Part shown: piece by piece, positions 1 to 6,127 of the stretch
How the letters are laid out: every line of letters starts with the position of its first letter
Position numbering within the stretch: the first letter of the stretch is position 1
NCBI GenBank assembly: GCA_031277355.1
Contig: JAITMN010000144.1
Span: 1-6,887 of the forward strand
Length of the DNA stretch: 6,887 bases
Origin: Nevskiaceae bacterium
GTDB lineage: Bacteria; Pseudomonadota; Gammaproteobacteria; Steroidobacterales; Steroidobacteraceae
Reading direction: 5' to 3'
The notes under the pieces: model-generated
Seen by the model: the letters and a program-made list of their open reading frames with translations, nothing else
The model's database searches: none
Told to the model about the DNA's origin: nothing
Program-made: the position numbers and the translations under genes

Positions 1-1548
1 GCGCTGGATTTTTTCAACGCCAGTGGCCGCGTGTCCGGTGGCCGCGAGAGTCAGCAGGATCAGCCGGGTTACGACTGGCTGGTCTCGGCGCGCGTCGGCA
101 CGCTGCGGCCCTTGCTGAACCTCGTTGATCCGGACGTGGGTCAGCCCGGATACACCGATGGCTATGCGCGCGCCGGTTGGGGCGACCCGGATGGCCTGCG
201 CATCACCGCGAACCTGCTCGTCTCCCGCGATGAGCTGGCGATTGCGCGCGAGCCGCGCGCTGAACAGGGCGACATTGAAAATCGCGCGCGTTATCTGTGG
301 CTTCGCGCCGATGACACCTGGGGCCCGAACCTGCGCGCCAGCCTGATGCTGGGCCAGACGCGCATGGAAAGCTTCCGCGAAGGCGCGAGCAATGAACCGC
401 TGATCGCTCTTGGCGAAGTGCAGGATCGGCGCGCATCGCGGGCAACGGACCTGCGCGGCAATGTGGTGTGGCAGTGGCGCGCCAATCACTTGCTGGAAGC
501 CGGGTTCGAATTGAAGGACGAAGACGCGCGCTATCGTTATGCGGCAACCGCAGTGTTTGCGCCGCAGGTGGCTGCGCTGTTCAATCGCGACGCGCAATTG
601 CAGCGCGATATCGAACTGAACCCAACTCGTCAGCGCGGCGCGTTCTTCGCCTCGTGGCGTTGGCGCATGAGCGATTCGATCACGACGGAAGTCGGTGGCC
701 GGGCGCAGCGTCTGCTCACGCGCGGTCAGGGCACGGAATGGATTTCAGAGCCGCGCCTGGGTCTGAGTTGGCAGGCGCTGCCCGATACCCGTCTGCAACT
801 GGCGTGGGGGCGATTCACGCAGATCGACGAGATCGACGAACTGGCGATAGAAGATGGCGTGCAGCAACTGGCCGCGCCGCAGCGATCCGAGCATCTGATC
901 GCCGGCATCGAGCAGCGGTTGACTCCCGAAGTGGGCCTGCGTCTGGAGGTGTTTCGCAAGCTGCAAACCTCCCCGCGCACGCGCTACGAAAACCTGCTCG
1001 ATACGCAGAGCCTGTTTCCCGAAATCGCGCCGGATCGCGTGGCGATATCGCTGGATCGGGCTGAATTGAGCGGCGTGGAGCTATCGGCCAACTACGATGC
1101 GACGGCGCTGCATGTGTGGGGCACGCTGGGCTGGTCGCGTTCGCAAGACCGGATCATCGCCGGAATGTGGGCGCCGCGTTCCTGGGATCAGCGCTGGATG
1201 GCTTCGGGCGGCGCGATGTGGACGCAGGGCCGCTGGCTTTTCAGCGGTCAGCTCGACGTACACGAGGGTTGGCCGCGCACCCATCTGTTCCGCGACACTC
1301 AGGGCGATCTGCAACTCGGCCCGCGCAACGGCAATCGACTGGAAACCTTCGCGCAATTGAATCTTCGCGCCCAATACACGCGCCCGATGGCGCTGGGCGA
1401 GCTGACCTTCGTCGCGCAGTTGATGAATGCGACGAACTGGCGCAATGAATGTTGCACCGAGCTTGTCATCGTCGATGGCGAACTGACGGGCCGGCCGCTG
1501 CACTGGCTGCCCATCATCCCCTCACTGGGTCTGCGCTGGAGTTTCTGA
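1..1548 (+). CDS. TonB-dependent outer-membrane receptor, C-terminal part (5' end outside window)
   Basis: The reading frame is open from the first base, so the gene starts upstream and only its last 515 residues are visible. These are rich in alternating polar/hydrophobic stretches with aromatic girdle residues, as in a 22-strand TonB-dependent receptor barrel. They end in SLGLRWSF, and a terminal Phe is the usual signal for BAM-mediated outer-membrane assembly. Stretches such as ELSGVELSANYD and the closing RPLHWLPIIPSLGLRWSF are typical of the last barrel strands. The family imports siderophores, cobalamin, sugars or other nutrients using TonB energy. The plug domain and TonB box are not in the window, so the substrate cannot be inferred. 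A Cys-Cys pair (NECCTEL, near base 1453) lies in a likely late extracellular loop. The stop overlaps the 3' end of the convergent eptA-like gene. Family assignment is fairly sure; substrate is unknown. Confidence 0.85.
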   Translation, partial: ALDFFNASGRVSGGRESQQDQPGYDWLVSARVGTLRPLLNLVDPDVGQPGYTDGYARAGWGDPDGLRITANLLVSRDELAIAREPRAEQGDIENRARYLWLRADDTWGPNLRASLMLGQTRMESFREGASNEPLIALGEVQDRRASRATDLRGNVVWQWRANHLLEAGFELKDEDARYRYAATAVFAPQVAALFNRDAQLQRDIELNPTRQRGAFFASWRWRMSDSITTEVGGRAQRLLTRGQGTEWISEPRLGLSWQALPDTRLQLAWGRFTQIDEIDELAIEDGVQQLAAPQRSEHLIAGIEQRLTPEVGLRLEVFRKLQTSPRTRYENLLDTQSLFPEIAPDRVAISLDRAELSGVELSANYDATALHVWGTLGWSRSQDRIIAGMWAPRSWDQRWMASGGAMWTQGRWLFSGQLDVHEGWPRTHLFRDTQGDLQLGPRNGNRLETFAQLNLRAQYTRPMALGELTFVAQLMNATNWRNECCTELVIVDGELTGRPLHWLPIIPSLGLRWSF

Positions 1549-3228
1549 TCGCAGGCAGCGCGAGAGCAGATCAAGCTGCGCGTTGTAGCTGCCATTGACC
1601 ACGCCCACTGCGCCCATGACGGTGTGATAGAGATTGTCGTGCGAGGCTTCACCGCGCGTTGCCTGCGCAAGACATTGCCGGTCCACGCCGCGCCGCGCCT
1701 CAAAGCCATTGGACATCCACATCATCATCGGCACATGCGTCTGTTCCGGCGGCGCGAAGGTGTAGGGCAGACCATGCAGATAGATGCCGCCTTCGCCGAG
1801 CGATTCACCATGATCGGAGGCATACACCAGCAGCGCATCCACCGGCGCGGCTTCCAGCACGCTGATCAGGCTCGCCAGCACATGATCGGTGTAGCGGATG
1901 GTGTTGTCATACGCTGCGATGACCTGTTCGGCGCTGCAACGGCTCAAATCCGCCGAGCGGCAGGCCGGCGTGAAGAACTCGTGGCCTGGCGGATAGCGTT
2001 CGAAGTACGCCGGCCCGTGACTGCCTTCCTGATGCAGCACGAACAGGCTGTCGGCGGTGAGTTGCGCCAGTTGTTCCGGCAGACCATCGAGCAGCACTTC
2101 GTCGTAGCAATGAGAGGCCGAGCACAGCGCATTGCCCGCACGCAGCGCGGCGTCGCTGAAGAAGTCCATCGTCGGCACGCGCTCGCATAGGCCCTTGCAA
2201 CCGGAGTTGTTGTCGCGCCATTGCACCGCAACGCCTGCGGCGTGAACCAGATCGAGCAGATTGCTGTAACGCCGGGCATCGGCCACGCGAAACTGCGAGC
2301 GCTCCAGATGCGAGAACATGCAGGGCAGCGACGTGGCGGTGGCCGTTGCGCAGGAGGTGGCGTTGGCGAAGTAGAACAGATCGCCTCGCGCGGCCAGTTG
2401 CGGATTGGTAGGGCGCGCGTAGCCGCCAAGCTGAAAATTCGCCGCCCGCGCGGTTTCGCCGACGACGAAGACCACCACCAGCGGCCGCGCATCAGCCGTG
2501 CGCGATGTCGCAACGCGCTGCGGTGCTCCGCCCGGATCGATGCGCGGCAGATCGTTGTCGATGCGCGACTGCGAGGCCAGATAGGCCAGAGAATTCCACA
2601 CCAGCGCCGCCGGTGAAACCATCGCGCGCACGGGCTTGTGTTCGCGCAGGAAGGTGGCGTAGCTGGCGGACGTGGCCAGCGCAAACCCCAGCACCACAAT
2701 CGCCCCGCCGCCGATGAACACCGCGCGCTGCACCAGTTGCCGCCGCCAGTTGACCGGCGGCACCGACACGAACCACACCAGCACGGCCGGAATCACGCCC
2801 AGCAGCAGCGTTCGCAGCAGCAATCCGGCGCTGATCAGATCGAAGGCTTCGGCCGAATCGGTTTGCGCGACATTGCGGATCATGTCGCCGTCGAAAATCA
2901 CGCCATAGTGCGAGCTGAAGTAGGAGGTCACCGCCGCGATGACGAACAGCGCGCTGGCCGCCGCGCGCAGCCCCCATCGGGTCGGGATCAGCAACAGCAG
3001 CGCAGTTTGCGCATACAACAGCGCAAGGCCCAGCGAGAAGATGAACAGCGCGGTGACCGGCGAAGGCCGCCACATCGTCGCGAACACCTGCTGCCAGAAT
3101 GCCGTGTTGTACGCCAACAGCCAGATCGCCGAGACCGCGAGGGCGAGCCGCACGTCGGATTTCAGGCGCAGCCGGGGCAGGCGTTGGGCAAGCGCGGCCC
3201 GAAGGCCGGAAAATACAGGCATAGCCAT
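1522..3228 (-). CDS. eptA: Lipid A phosphoethanolamine transferase, EptA/MCR type
   Basis: This inner-membrane enzyme moves phosphoethanolamine from phosphatidylethanolamine to lipid A phosphates, lowering surface charge and binding of polymyxin-type peptides. From the ATG at 3228 it has 568 residues. About five membrane segments fall at residues 28-45, 58-82, 86-104, 132-156 and 166-185, followed by a periplasmic sulfatase-fold domain. Visible catalytic residues are E258 in VVGET, the nucleophile T297 in SCATATATSLPC, H404 in GSHGP, D472-H473 in SDHGE and H485 in LHG. The spacings E-to-T (39) and D-to-H (13) equal those I recall for MCR-1. Cysteine pairs 293/303, 344/348, 369/374 and 423/431 fit the family disulfides. 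The ATG is chosen because AGGCGG lies six bases upstream (3235-3240); a TTG seven codons earlier has no ribosome site, and an ATG at 3222 is a further alternative. No mobile element flanks it, so it looks like a resident chromosomal gene. OpgE/CptA-type relatives with other acceptors are less likely given the SLPCMFS motif. Confidence 0.9.
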   Translation of the reverse strand: MAMPVFSGLRAALAQRLPRLRLKSDVRLALAVSAIWLLAYNTAFWQQVFATMWRPSPVTALFIFSLGLALLYAQTALLLLIPTRWGLRAAASALFVIAAVTSYFSSHYGVIFDGDMIRNVAQTDSAEAFDLISAGLLLRTLLLGVIPAVLVWFVSVPPVNWRRQLVQRAVFIGGGAIVVLGFALATSASYATFLREHKPVRAMVSPAALVWNSLAYLASQSRIDNDLPRIDPGGAPQRVATSRTADARPLVVVFVVGETARAANFQLGGYARPTNPQLAARGDLFYFANATSCATATATSLPCMFSHLERSQFRVADARRYSNLLDLVHAAGVAVQWRDNNSGCKGLCERVPTMDFFSDAALRAGNALCSASHCYDEVLLDGLPEQLAQLTADSLFVLHQEGSHGPAYFERYPPGHEFFTPACRSADLSRCSAEQVIAAYDNTIRYTDHVLASLISVLEAAPVDALLVYASDHGESLGEGGIYLHGLPYTFAPPEQTHVPMMMWMSNGFEARRGVDRQCLAQATRGEASHDNLYHTVMGAVGVVNGSYNAQLDLLSRCLRSETPAQTQ

Positions 3229-3279
3229 GAGACGCCGCCTGCGCCACAATCAATCGCAAGCACAACCGAGGGGGAGGCT
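3229..3279. promoter_or_regulatory. Short divergent intergenic region between eptA and the DUF8021 gene
   Basis: Only 51 bases separate the two divergent start codons, so the promoters must overlap each other or the opposing coding regions. On the + strand, CACAAT (3245-3250) resembles a -10 box, with TAGCCA (3222-3227) a possible -35 at 17 bases; this would lie over the eptA start. The - strand shows no convincing -35/-10 pair. The eptA ribosome site AGGCGG is at 3235-3240. No clear PmrA/PhoP-type direct repeat was recognised. The box assignments are weak guesses. Confidence 0.3.
3268..3277 (+). promoter_or_regulatory. Ribosome binding site of the DUF8021 gene
   Basis: The purine run GAGGGGGAGG lies directly before the ATG at 3280. 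Its left GAGG (3268-3271) has the normal 8-base spacing, while the right GGAGG sits only 2 bases away. It fixes the start at 3280 within a much longer open frame that extends upstream antisense to eptA. Confidence 0.75.
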
Positions 3280-4164
3280 ATGAGTACCAAGGGTTTCGTT
3301 ACGCTGTGCGTGGCGGTTGCCGGCGCGCTGGCGTCGATGTCTGGATTTGCCGCCGAAGTGTCGTGTACGCGCGGCGGCTTGCAGGAGGCGGTGAACCTGT
3401 ATCTGGCGGCGCAGGCCAAGGGCGATCCGTCGGGTATGCCGCTGGCCACCGGCGTGGGCTATCAGGAGAACATGGCCACCACCGACATCAAAGCCGGCAT
3501 GCTGAGCAAGGCGCTGAAGATCGATCACTCGCGCAGTCTGCTCGACACCGACAGCTGTCAGACTTTCACCGAGGTGATCGTTACGGACAAAGCCGCGCCG
3601 TATGTGCTCGGCACGCGCCTGCGCGTGAATCACAACAAGATCGCCGAGGTGGAGATTCTCTGGACCACCACCGGCTACTGGCTGTTCAACGCCGATGCCT
3701 ACCTGCAGTATTCCTCAGCCGAGGACTGGGGCCCCATCGCGCCGGAGAAGCGTGATACGCGCGGCACGCTGGTGGCTGCGGCCAACGCCTATCTGGACGC
3801 CTTTCTGGAGCAGAAAATCGATCTGGTGCCCTGGGGCTTTCCCTGCGTGCGCGTCGAAGGCGGCATGTACACCGGCAAGGGCACGCCCGCCGATAGCTGC
3901 GAGGTCGGCGTGCCGGGCGGTGTGAACATTGCCAATCGTCGTTTTGTGGTCGATGAGATGACCGGCGCGGTGGTGGCGTTCTGCACCTTCGGCGCGGGCC
4001 GGCCCGACGGCGGCAGCGGCGCGCCCGACACGCATCTGTTTCGCGTGGAGAACGGCAAGCTGCGCTATGTGCACACGCTGACGCATCTGTTGCAGTCGAG
4101 CTTTCGCGGCAACGCCCCGCCGGGGCAGTCGGCCGGGCAGGGCAGCCGCAACGCGCCGCGCTGA
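3280..4164 (+). CDS. Secreted DUF8021-family protein, function unknown
   Basis: The product has 294 residues. The start is an N-terminal signal peptide (Lys4, hydrophobic core 5-20, likely SPase I cleavage after A24 in SGFA|AE), so the mature protein should be periplasmic or secreted. The body matches my memory of the DUF8021 family: KIDHSR (80-85), W150, RDTR (158-161), PWG (184-186), C189, RVEGG (191-195), YTG (197-199) and a closing FRVENGKLRYVHT (254-266). Residues 32-145 and 160-268 each begin with a similar helix (AVNLYLAAQ, AANAYLDAF) and may be two NTF2/SnoaL-like halves; that is inference from pattern only. C189 and C207 could form a disulfide. The tail after residue 275 is Gly/Pro/Ser-rich and probably disordered. 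No catalytic role is known to me. It is transcribed away from eptA and stands alone. Family call is good; function is open. Confidence 0.8.
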   Translation: MSTKGFVTLCVAVAGALASMSGFAAEVSCTRGGLQEAVNLYLAAQAKGDPSGMPLATGVGYQENMATTDIKAGMLSKALKIDHSRSLLDTDSCQTFTEVIVTDKAAPYVLGTRLRVNHNKIAEVEILWTTTGYWLFNADAYLQYSSAEDWGPIAPEKRDTRGTLVAAANAYLDAFLEQKIDLVPWGFPCVRVEGGMYTGKGTPADSCEVGVPGGVNIANRRFVVDEMTGAVVAFCTFGAGRPDGGSGAPDTHLFRVENGKLRYVHTLTHLLQSSFRGNAPPGQSAGQGSRNAPR

Positions 4165-4327
4165 TTTGCGTCAGTGCGTGGCTGGGCTGGCCGGCGCGGC
4201 GTTTGCGATCAGGTTGGGTTGAGCGTTTTTTCTCGCCGTTGGTTTGCACACGCCGCAAAAGTGGTGTGTTTTGCAGCAAACGCACCAATTTTGCGGGGCT
4301 GTGCGCGGGGGTGGTAGTCCGTAGTCT
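4165..4327 (+). other. Intergenic spacer upstream of the Rpn-like gene
   Basis: This 163-base non-coding gap holds a T6 run (4226-4231) without a stem before it, so it is not a rho-independent terminator for the DUF8021 gene. It is unusually rich in TTTGC and its complement GCAAA (near 4202, 4243, 4255, 4270, 4276, 4290), several of which are part of the palindrome at 4253-4296. Possible promoter boxes for the downstream gene, such as TTGCGG (4291-4296) with TAGTCC (4315-4320) 18 bases on, are weak. GGGGGTGG (4307-4314) is too far from the GTG start at 4328 to be a normal ribosome site. Confidence 0.5.
4253..4296. repeat. Long imperfect palindrome (19-base arms, 6-base loop)
   Basis: The left arm CCGCAAAAGTGGTGTGTTT (4253-4271) pairs with the right arm AAACGCACCAATTTTGCGG (4278-4296), with 17 of 19 positions exactly complementary. 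One remaining position is a G-A mismatch and the other is a G-U wobble in RNA. The loop is TGCAGC. No T-run follows on either strand, so it is not a classical terminator. It ends 31 bases before the start of the Rpn-like gene and could be an operator, a 5' leader hairpin or a structured nuclease target. The structure is seen directly; the role is unknown. Confidence 0.8.
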
Positions 4328-5224
4328 GTGAGTGTGCCCTCACAAGAACACGAAGCGCTGCTTGAACTGTTTCGCAACCGCCCGGAGCTTGCTGCTGAAC
4401 TGCTGCGGGAGGTGCTCGGGATTGCGGTGCCTCACTACGCCACGGTGCGTGTCGAATCGGCGGATTTGTCGCAGGTGCAGCCCATCGAATTTCGGGCCGA
4501 TCAGGTGGTGTTGCTGGATGATGAGCAAGGCAACACTGTGCTGGGGATTGTCGTGGAGGCGCAGTTGCGCATCGACAGGCGCAAGATGTATTCGTGGCCG
4601 GTGTATGCGGCCAACTTGCGGGCGCGGGTGAAGTGTCCCGTGTGTCTGCTGGTTATGGCCGCAAATGAGACGGTGGCGAACTGGGCCATGCAACCCATCG
4701 AAATGGGCGGTGGCAATCACTTCAAGGCGGTAGTGCTGGGGCCGTCGCGCATTCCGGTCATCACCGACCGCGAGCAGGCACGGGCCAATCCGGAGCTTGC
4801 GGTGTTATCGGCGCTGGCGCATGGCCGCAACAAAGATGCTGCCCTTGTGCTGCGAATTGCTACGGCGGCGCTGGATGCGGTGAAGGATTTTCACGACGAG
4901 CGTCCGGCGCTGTATCATCAGTCGATCGCCAAAGCCATGAACGAAGCCATCCGGCAGGAGTTTTTGAGTATGGACCTGGCAAAGTATCCTTTCGTGGGCG
5001 AGATGCCCTTGCACTACATCGCGGTGGGGCGCAAGGAGGGGCGGGAGGAAGGCCGCACCGAAGGCCGTGCCGCGCTGCTCACACGCCAATTGCAACTGCG
5101 CTTCGGACCGCTGCCCGAATCCGCTCAAGCGCGGCTTGCCTCGGCGTCCATCGAACAACTCGACGCCATCGGCGAGCGGTTGCTGTCAGCGAATACCTTG
5201 GAAGAAGTGTTCAGCCCGGTCTGA
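4328..5224 (+). CDS. Rpn-like PD-(D/E)XK nuclease with C-terminal DUF4351 region
   Basis: The 298-residue product fits the Rpn/DUF4351 group, PD-(D/E)XK-fold proteins often labelled 'transposase' but shown in E. coli to be DNA endonucleases. The core runs from about residue 5 to 190. Conserved patterns include VESADLS (42-48), D58 in FRADQVV and the E77-A78-Q79 variant of ExK in VVEAQL. It continues with WPVYAANLRARVKCPVCLLV and a later ELAVLSALAHG. D58, E77 and Q79 are the likely metal-site residues, so the nuclease looks intact. A Gly-Arg-x-Glu repeat (234-247) links to the DUF4351-type tail ALLTRQLQLRFGPLP. The start used is GTG at 4328; another GTG at 4334 is possible, and neither has a good ribosome site, so expression may be weak or leaderless. 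The gene contains a strong internal start (see 4970). It stands alone, convergent with the PIN toxin 32 bases away. Confidence 0.82.
   Translation: MSVPSQEHEALLELFRNRPELAAELLREVLGIAVPHYATVRVESADLSQVQPIEFRADQVVLLDDEQGNTVLGIVVEAQLRIDRRKMYSWPVYAANLRARVKCPVCLLVMAANETVANWAMQPIEMGGGNHFKAVVLGPSRIPVITDREQARANPELAVLSALAHGRNKDAALVLRIATAALDAVKDFHDERPALYHQSIAKAMNEAIRQEFLSMDLAKYPFVGEMPLHYIAVGRKEGREEGRTEGRAALLTRQLQLRFGPLPESAQARLASASIEQLDAIGERLLSANTLEEVFSPV
4970..5224 (+). CDS. Possible intragenic small protein, in-frame C-terminal part of the Rpn-like gene
   Basis: An ATG at 4970, codon 215 of the Rpn-like gene, is preceded by AGGAG (4956-4960) with a 9-base, T-rich spacer. This ribosome site is far better than that of the full-length gene. 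Translation from here would yield an 84-residue protein beginning MDLAKYPFVGEMP and comprising the Gly-Arg-Glu repeat and the DUF4351-type tail, without any nuclease residues. In E. coli, rpn genes are reported to encode such internal small proteins, which bind and restrain the toxic full-length nuclease. Applying that here is inference: the E. coli proteins are distant relatives, and no separate promoter was identified. The Shine-Dalgarno match could also be chance in a Gln-Glu codon context. Confidence 0.4.
   Translation: MDLAKYPFVGEMPLHYIAVGRKEGREEGRTEGRAALLTRQLQLRFGPLPESAQARLASASIEQLDAIGERLLSANTLEEVFSPV
5027..5074 (+). repeat. 12-base in-frame tandem repeat coding for Gly-Arg-x-Glu
   Basis: Four degenerate 12-base units (starting 5027, 5039, 5051 and 5063) encode GRKE, GREE, GRTE and GRAA. 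The pattern GGN-CGN-NNN-GAN is kept at the protein level while third bases vary. In this family the segment is a charged helical linker before the C-terminal tail and commonly varies in copy number, which suggests slippage. It falls inside both the full-length frame and the possible internal small protein. Confidence 0.75.
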
Positions 5225-5256
5225 ACGTGCCCCGGGACTTCAGCAACACCAAGCAA

Positions 5257-5748
5257 TCACTCCTCTCCGACACGTCGCAAAATCTCCTTGATGACCTCCG
5301 CCGCCACGCGAAACTCGGCGGCGTGCAGGCGCGTAAATACCTCGCGCGCCGAAGGTATCAAGCCGCGCGTTTTTGCCATGCCGATGACTGCCGCCGTGCC
5401 GGCAACTTTCAAGCCCAATTCCCGGGCAACCGCGCGACCAGCGCGTTCGTCCATCAACAACAGCAGCGGCGGGGGCTCAGACAGTGCGATGCGTATGCAA
5501 GCCGCCTCGCCTTCATCCAAATCGGGCAGTTCGGGCATCGTGGGTGTAGACGGATGCACGCGCAGCCAACCCGCCGCGATGGCCGCCTCGATTTCAGCCT
5601 CACCCGACAGCGATTGACCCGACAGCACTTCGTCTGCCACTTGCTGCGGCAGCCAGACGACGCCAAACAATCGTTCCAGCCAACTCAGCCCGCCTACGCG
5701 CGACAGCGCAATCAACGGGCTGGCATCGCTCAGGACGAGGCCAGCCAT
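5257..5748 (-). CDS. PIN-domain toxin, DUF3368 family (type II TA ribonuclease)
   Basis: The 163-residue product has the PIN-domain layout of the DUF3368 group. D8 lies in LSDASPLIAL at the end of strand 1, E40 in LPQQVADEVL, E81 in LDEGEAACIRIA and D100 in LLLLMDERAGR. These four acidic residues form the Mg-binding RNase site, and all are present, so the toxin should be active. VAGTAAVIGMAKTRGLI (115-131) matches the family's usual GT-x-GV helix after the last strand. PIN toxins cleave RNA (tRNA, rRNA or mRNA); the target cannot be read from sequence. Its ATG overlaps the last 19 bases of the antitoxin gene, with only a weak GGA upstream, so translation is probably coupled to the antitoxin. 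The DUF3368/UPF0175 pairing is a known predicted TA combination. It ends 32 bases from the convergent Rpn-like gene; the gap contains only CCCCGGG and no clear terminator. Confidence 0.88.
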   Translation of the reverse strand: MAGLVLSDASPLIALSRVGGLSWLERLFGVVWLPQQVADEVLSGQSLSGEAEIEAAIAAGWLRVHPSTPTMPELPDLDEGEAACIRIALSEPPPLLLLMDERAGRAVARELGLKVAGTAAVIGMAKTRGLIPSAREVFTRLHAAEFRVAAEVIKEILRRVGEE

Positions 5749-6074
5749 TCGTCCAGCGTATCCATGTCACGCGCGGTTTCTTTGGCATCCAGTGCGATCA
5801 CCGGCACGCCCAGCCGGGAAAGGTGGCTGGCAAATTGACCCACCGCCATGCCGGCCAGCCGCGCACCGCGCGCCAGCGACAGAAAGCCGTCCCGAAACAA
5901 AGCCGTTGCCAGCGCAGGGCGCACCCCTCGTTCATCCAGCACGCCCGATTGCCTGATACTCACCATCAGCGCATCCGGTTCGTCGCGGTTCAGCACGACC
6001 ACGACGCCATTGCGCGCCCGGCGCAAAGCATCACTGGGATTGTTTTTCAGGCTGCTGACGTTGACGGTTTCCAT
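5730..6074 (-). CDS. Antitoxin with Phd/YefM-like N-terminus and UPF0175 C-terminus
   Basis: From the ATG at 6074 the product has 114 residues. Residues 1-40 (METVNVSSLK, then PSDALRRARNG, VVVVLNR, PDALMVSI) resemble the N-terminal DNA-binding half of Phd/YefM antitoxins. Residues 53-94 (PALATALFRDGFLSLARGA, then RLAGMAVGQFASHLSRLGV and PVIAL) match UPF0175, a small helix-turn-helix family. The last 20 residues, ending DMDTLDEWLASS, are acidic and may wrap the PIN toxin. The gene precedes and overlaps the toxin gene, the usual antitoxin-first order, so it should bind the toxin and repress its own promoter. ATG 6074 is chosen because homologous antitoxins start at METVNV and GGA lies 7 bases upstream; an ATG at 6086 and a TTG at 6092 are alternatives that add 4 or 6 residues. 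UPF0175 and TA role are likely; the Phd-like half is a pattern judgement. Confidence 0.82.
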   Translation of the reverse strand: METVNVSSLKNNPSDALRRARNGVVVVLNRDEPDALMVSIRQSGVLDERGVRPALATALFRDGFLSLARGARLAGMAVGQFASHLSRLGVPVIALDAKETARDMDTLDEWLASS

Positions 6075-6093
6075 GCTTGTGTCCATGTCCAAA

Positions 6094-6127
6094 GGGAATA
6101 TCAGATGGGCATTTTACATGGGAATAT
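6094..6127 (-). repeat. Pair of ATATTCCC direct repeats (6120-6127 and 6094-6101)
   Basis: Two identical 8-base copies lie 26 bases apart start to start, about two and a half helical turns, in the short spacer before the antitoxin gene. Both copies are AT-rich compared with the surrounding GC-rich DNA. They are candidate half-sites for the antitoxin or toxin-antitoxin complex. Confidence 0.55.

Noticed and set aside
1522..3228. Mobile colistin-resistance (mcr) gene
   Set aside because: The catalytic spacing matches the family, but there is no insertion sequence or plasmid gene nearby and base composition is like the neighbours, so a resident eptA is likelier.
2638..3279. Long open + strand frame continuous with the DUF8021 gene, antisense to eptA
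   Set aside because: The translation is low-complexity (Arg/Gln/His-rich), as expected opposite a GC-rich gene. The signal peptide and ribosome site place the true start at 3280, and the opposite strand holds eptA with full catalytic motifs.
4226..4231. T6 run after the DUF8021 gene as a possible terminator
   Set aside because: No GC-rich stem could be formed immediately upstream of the run.
4253..4296. Palindrome as a rho-independent terminator
   Set aside because: It is followed by GGGGCTGTGC on the + strand and by CGTGTGCAAA on the - strand, with no T-tract either way.
5225..5256. Bidirectional terminator between the Rpn-like and PIN genes
   Set aside because: Only a short CCCCGGG palindrome is present, with no T-run on either strand.
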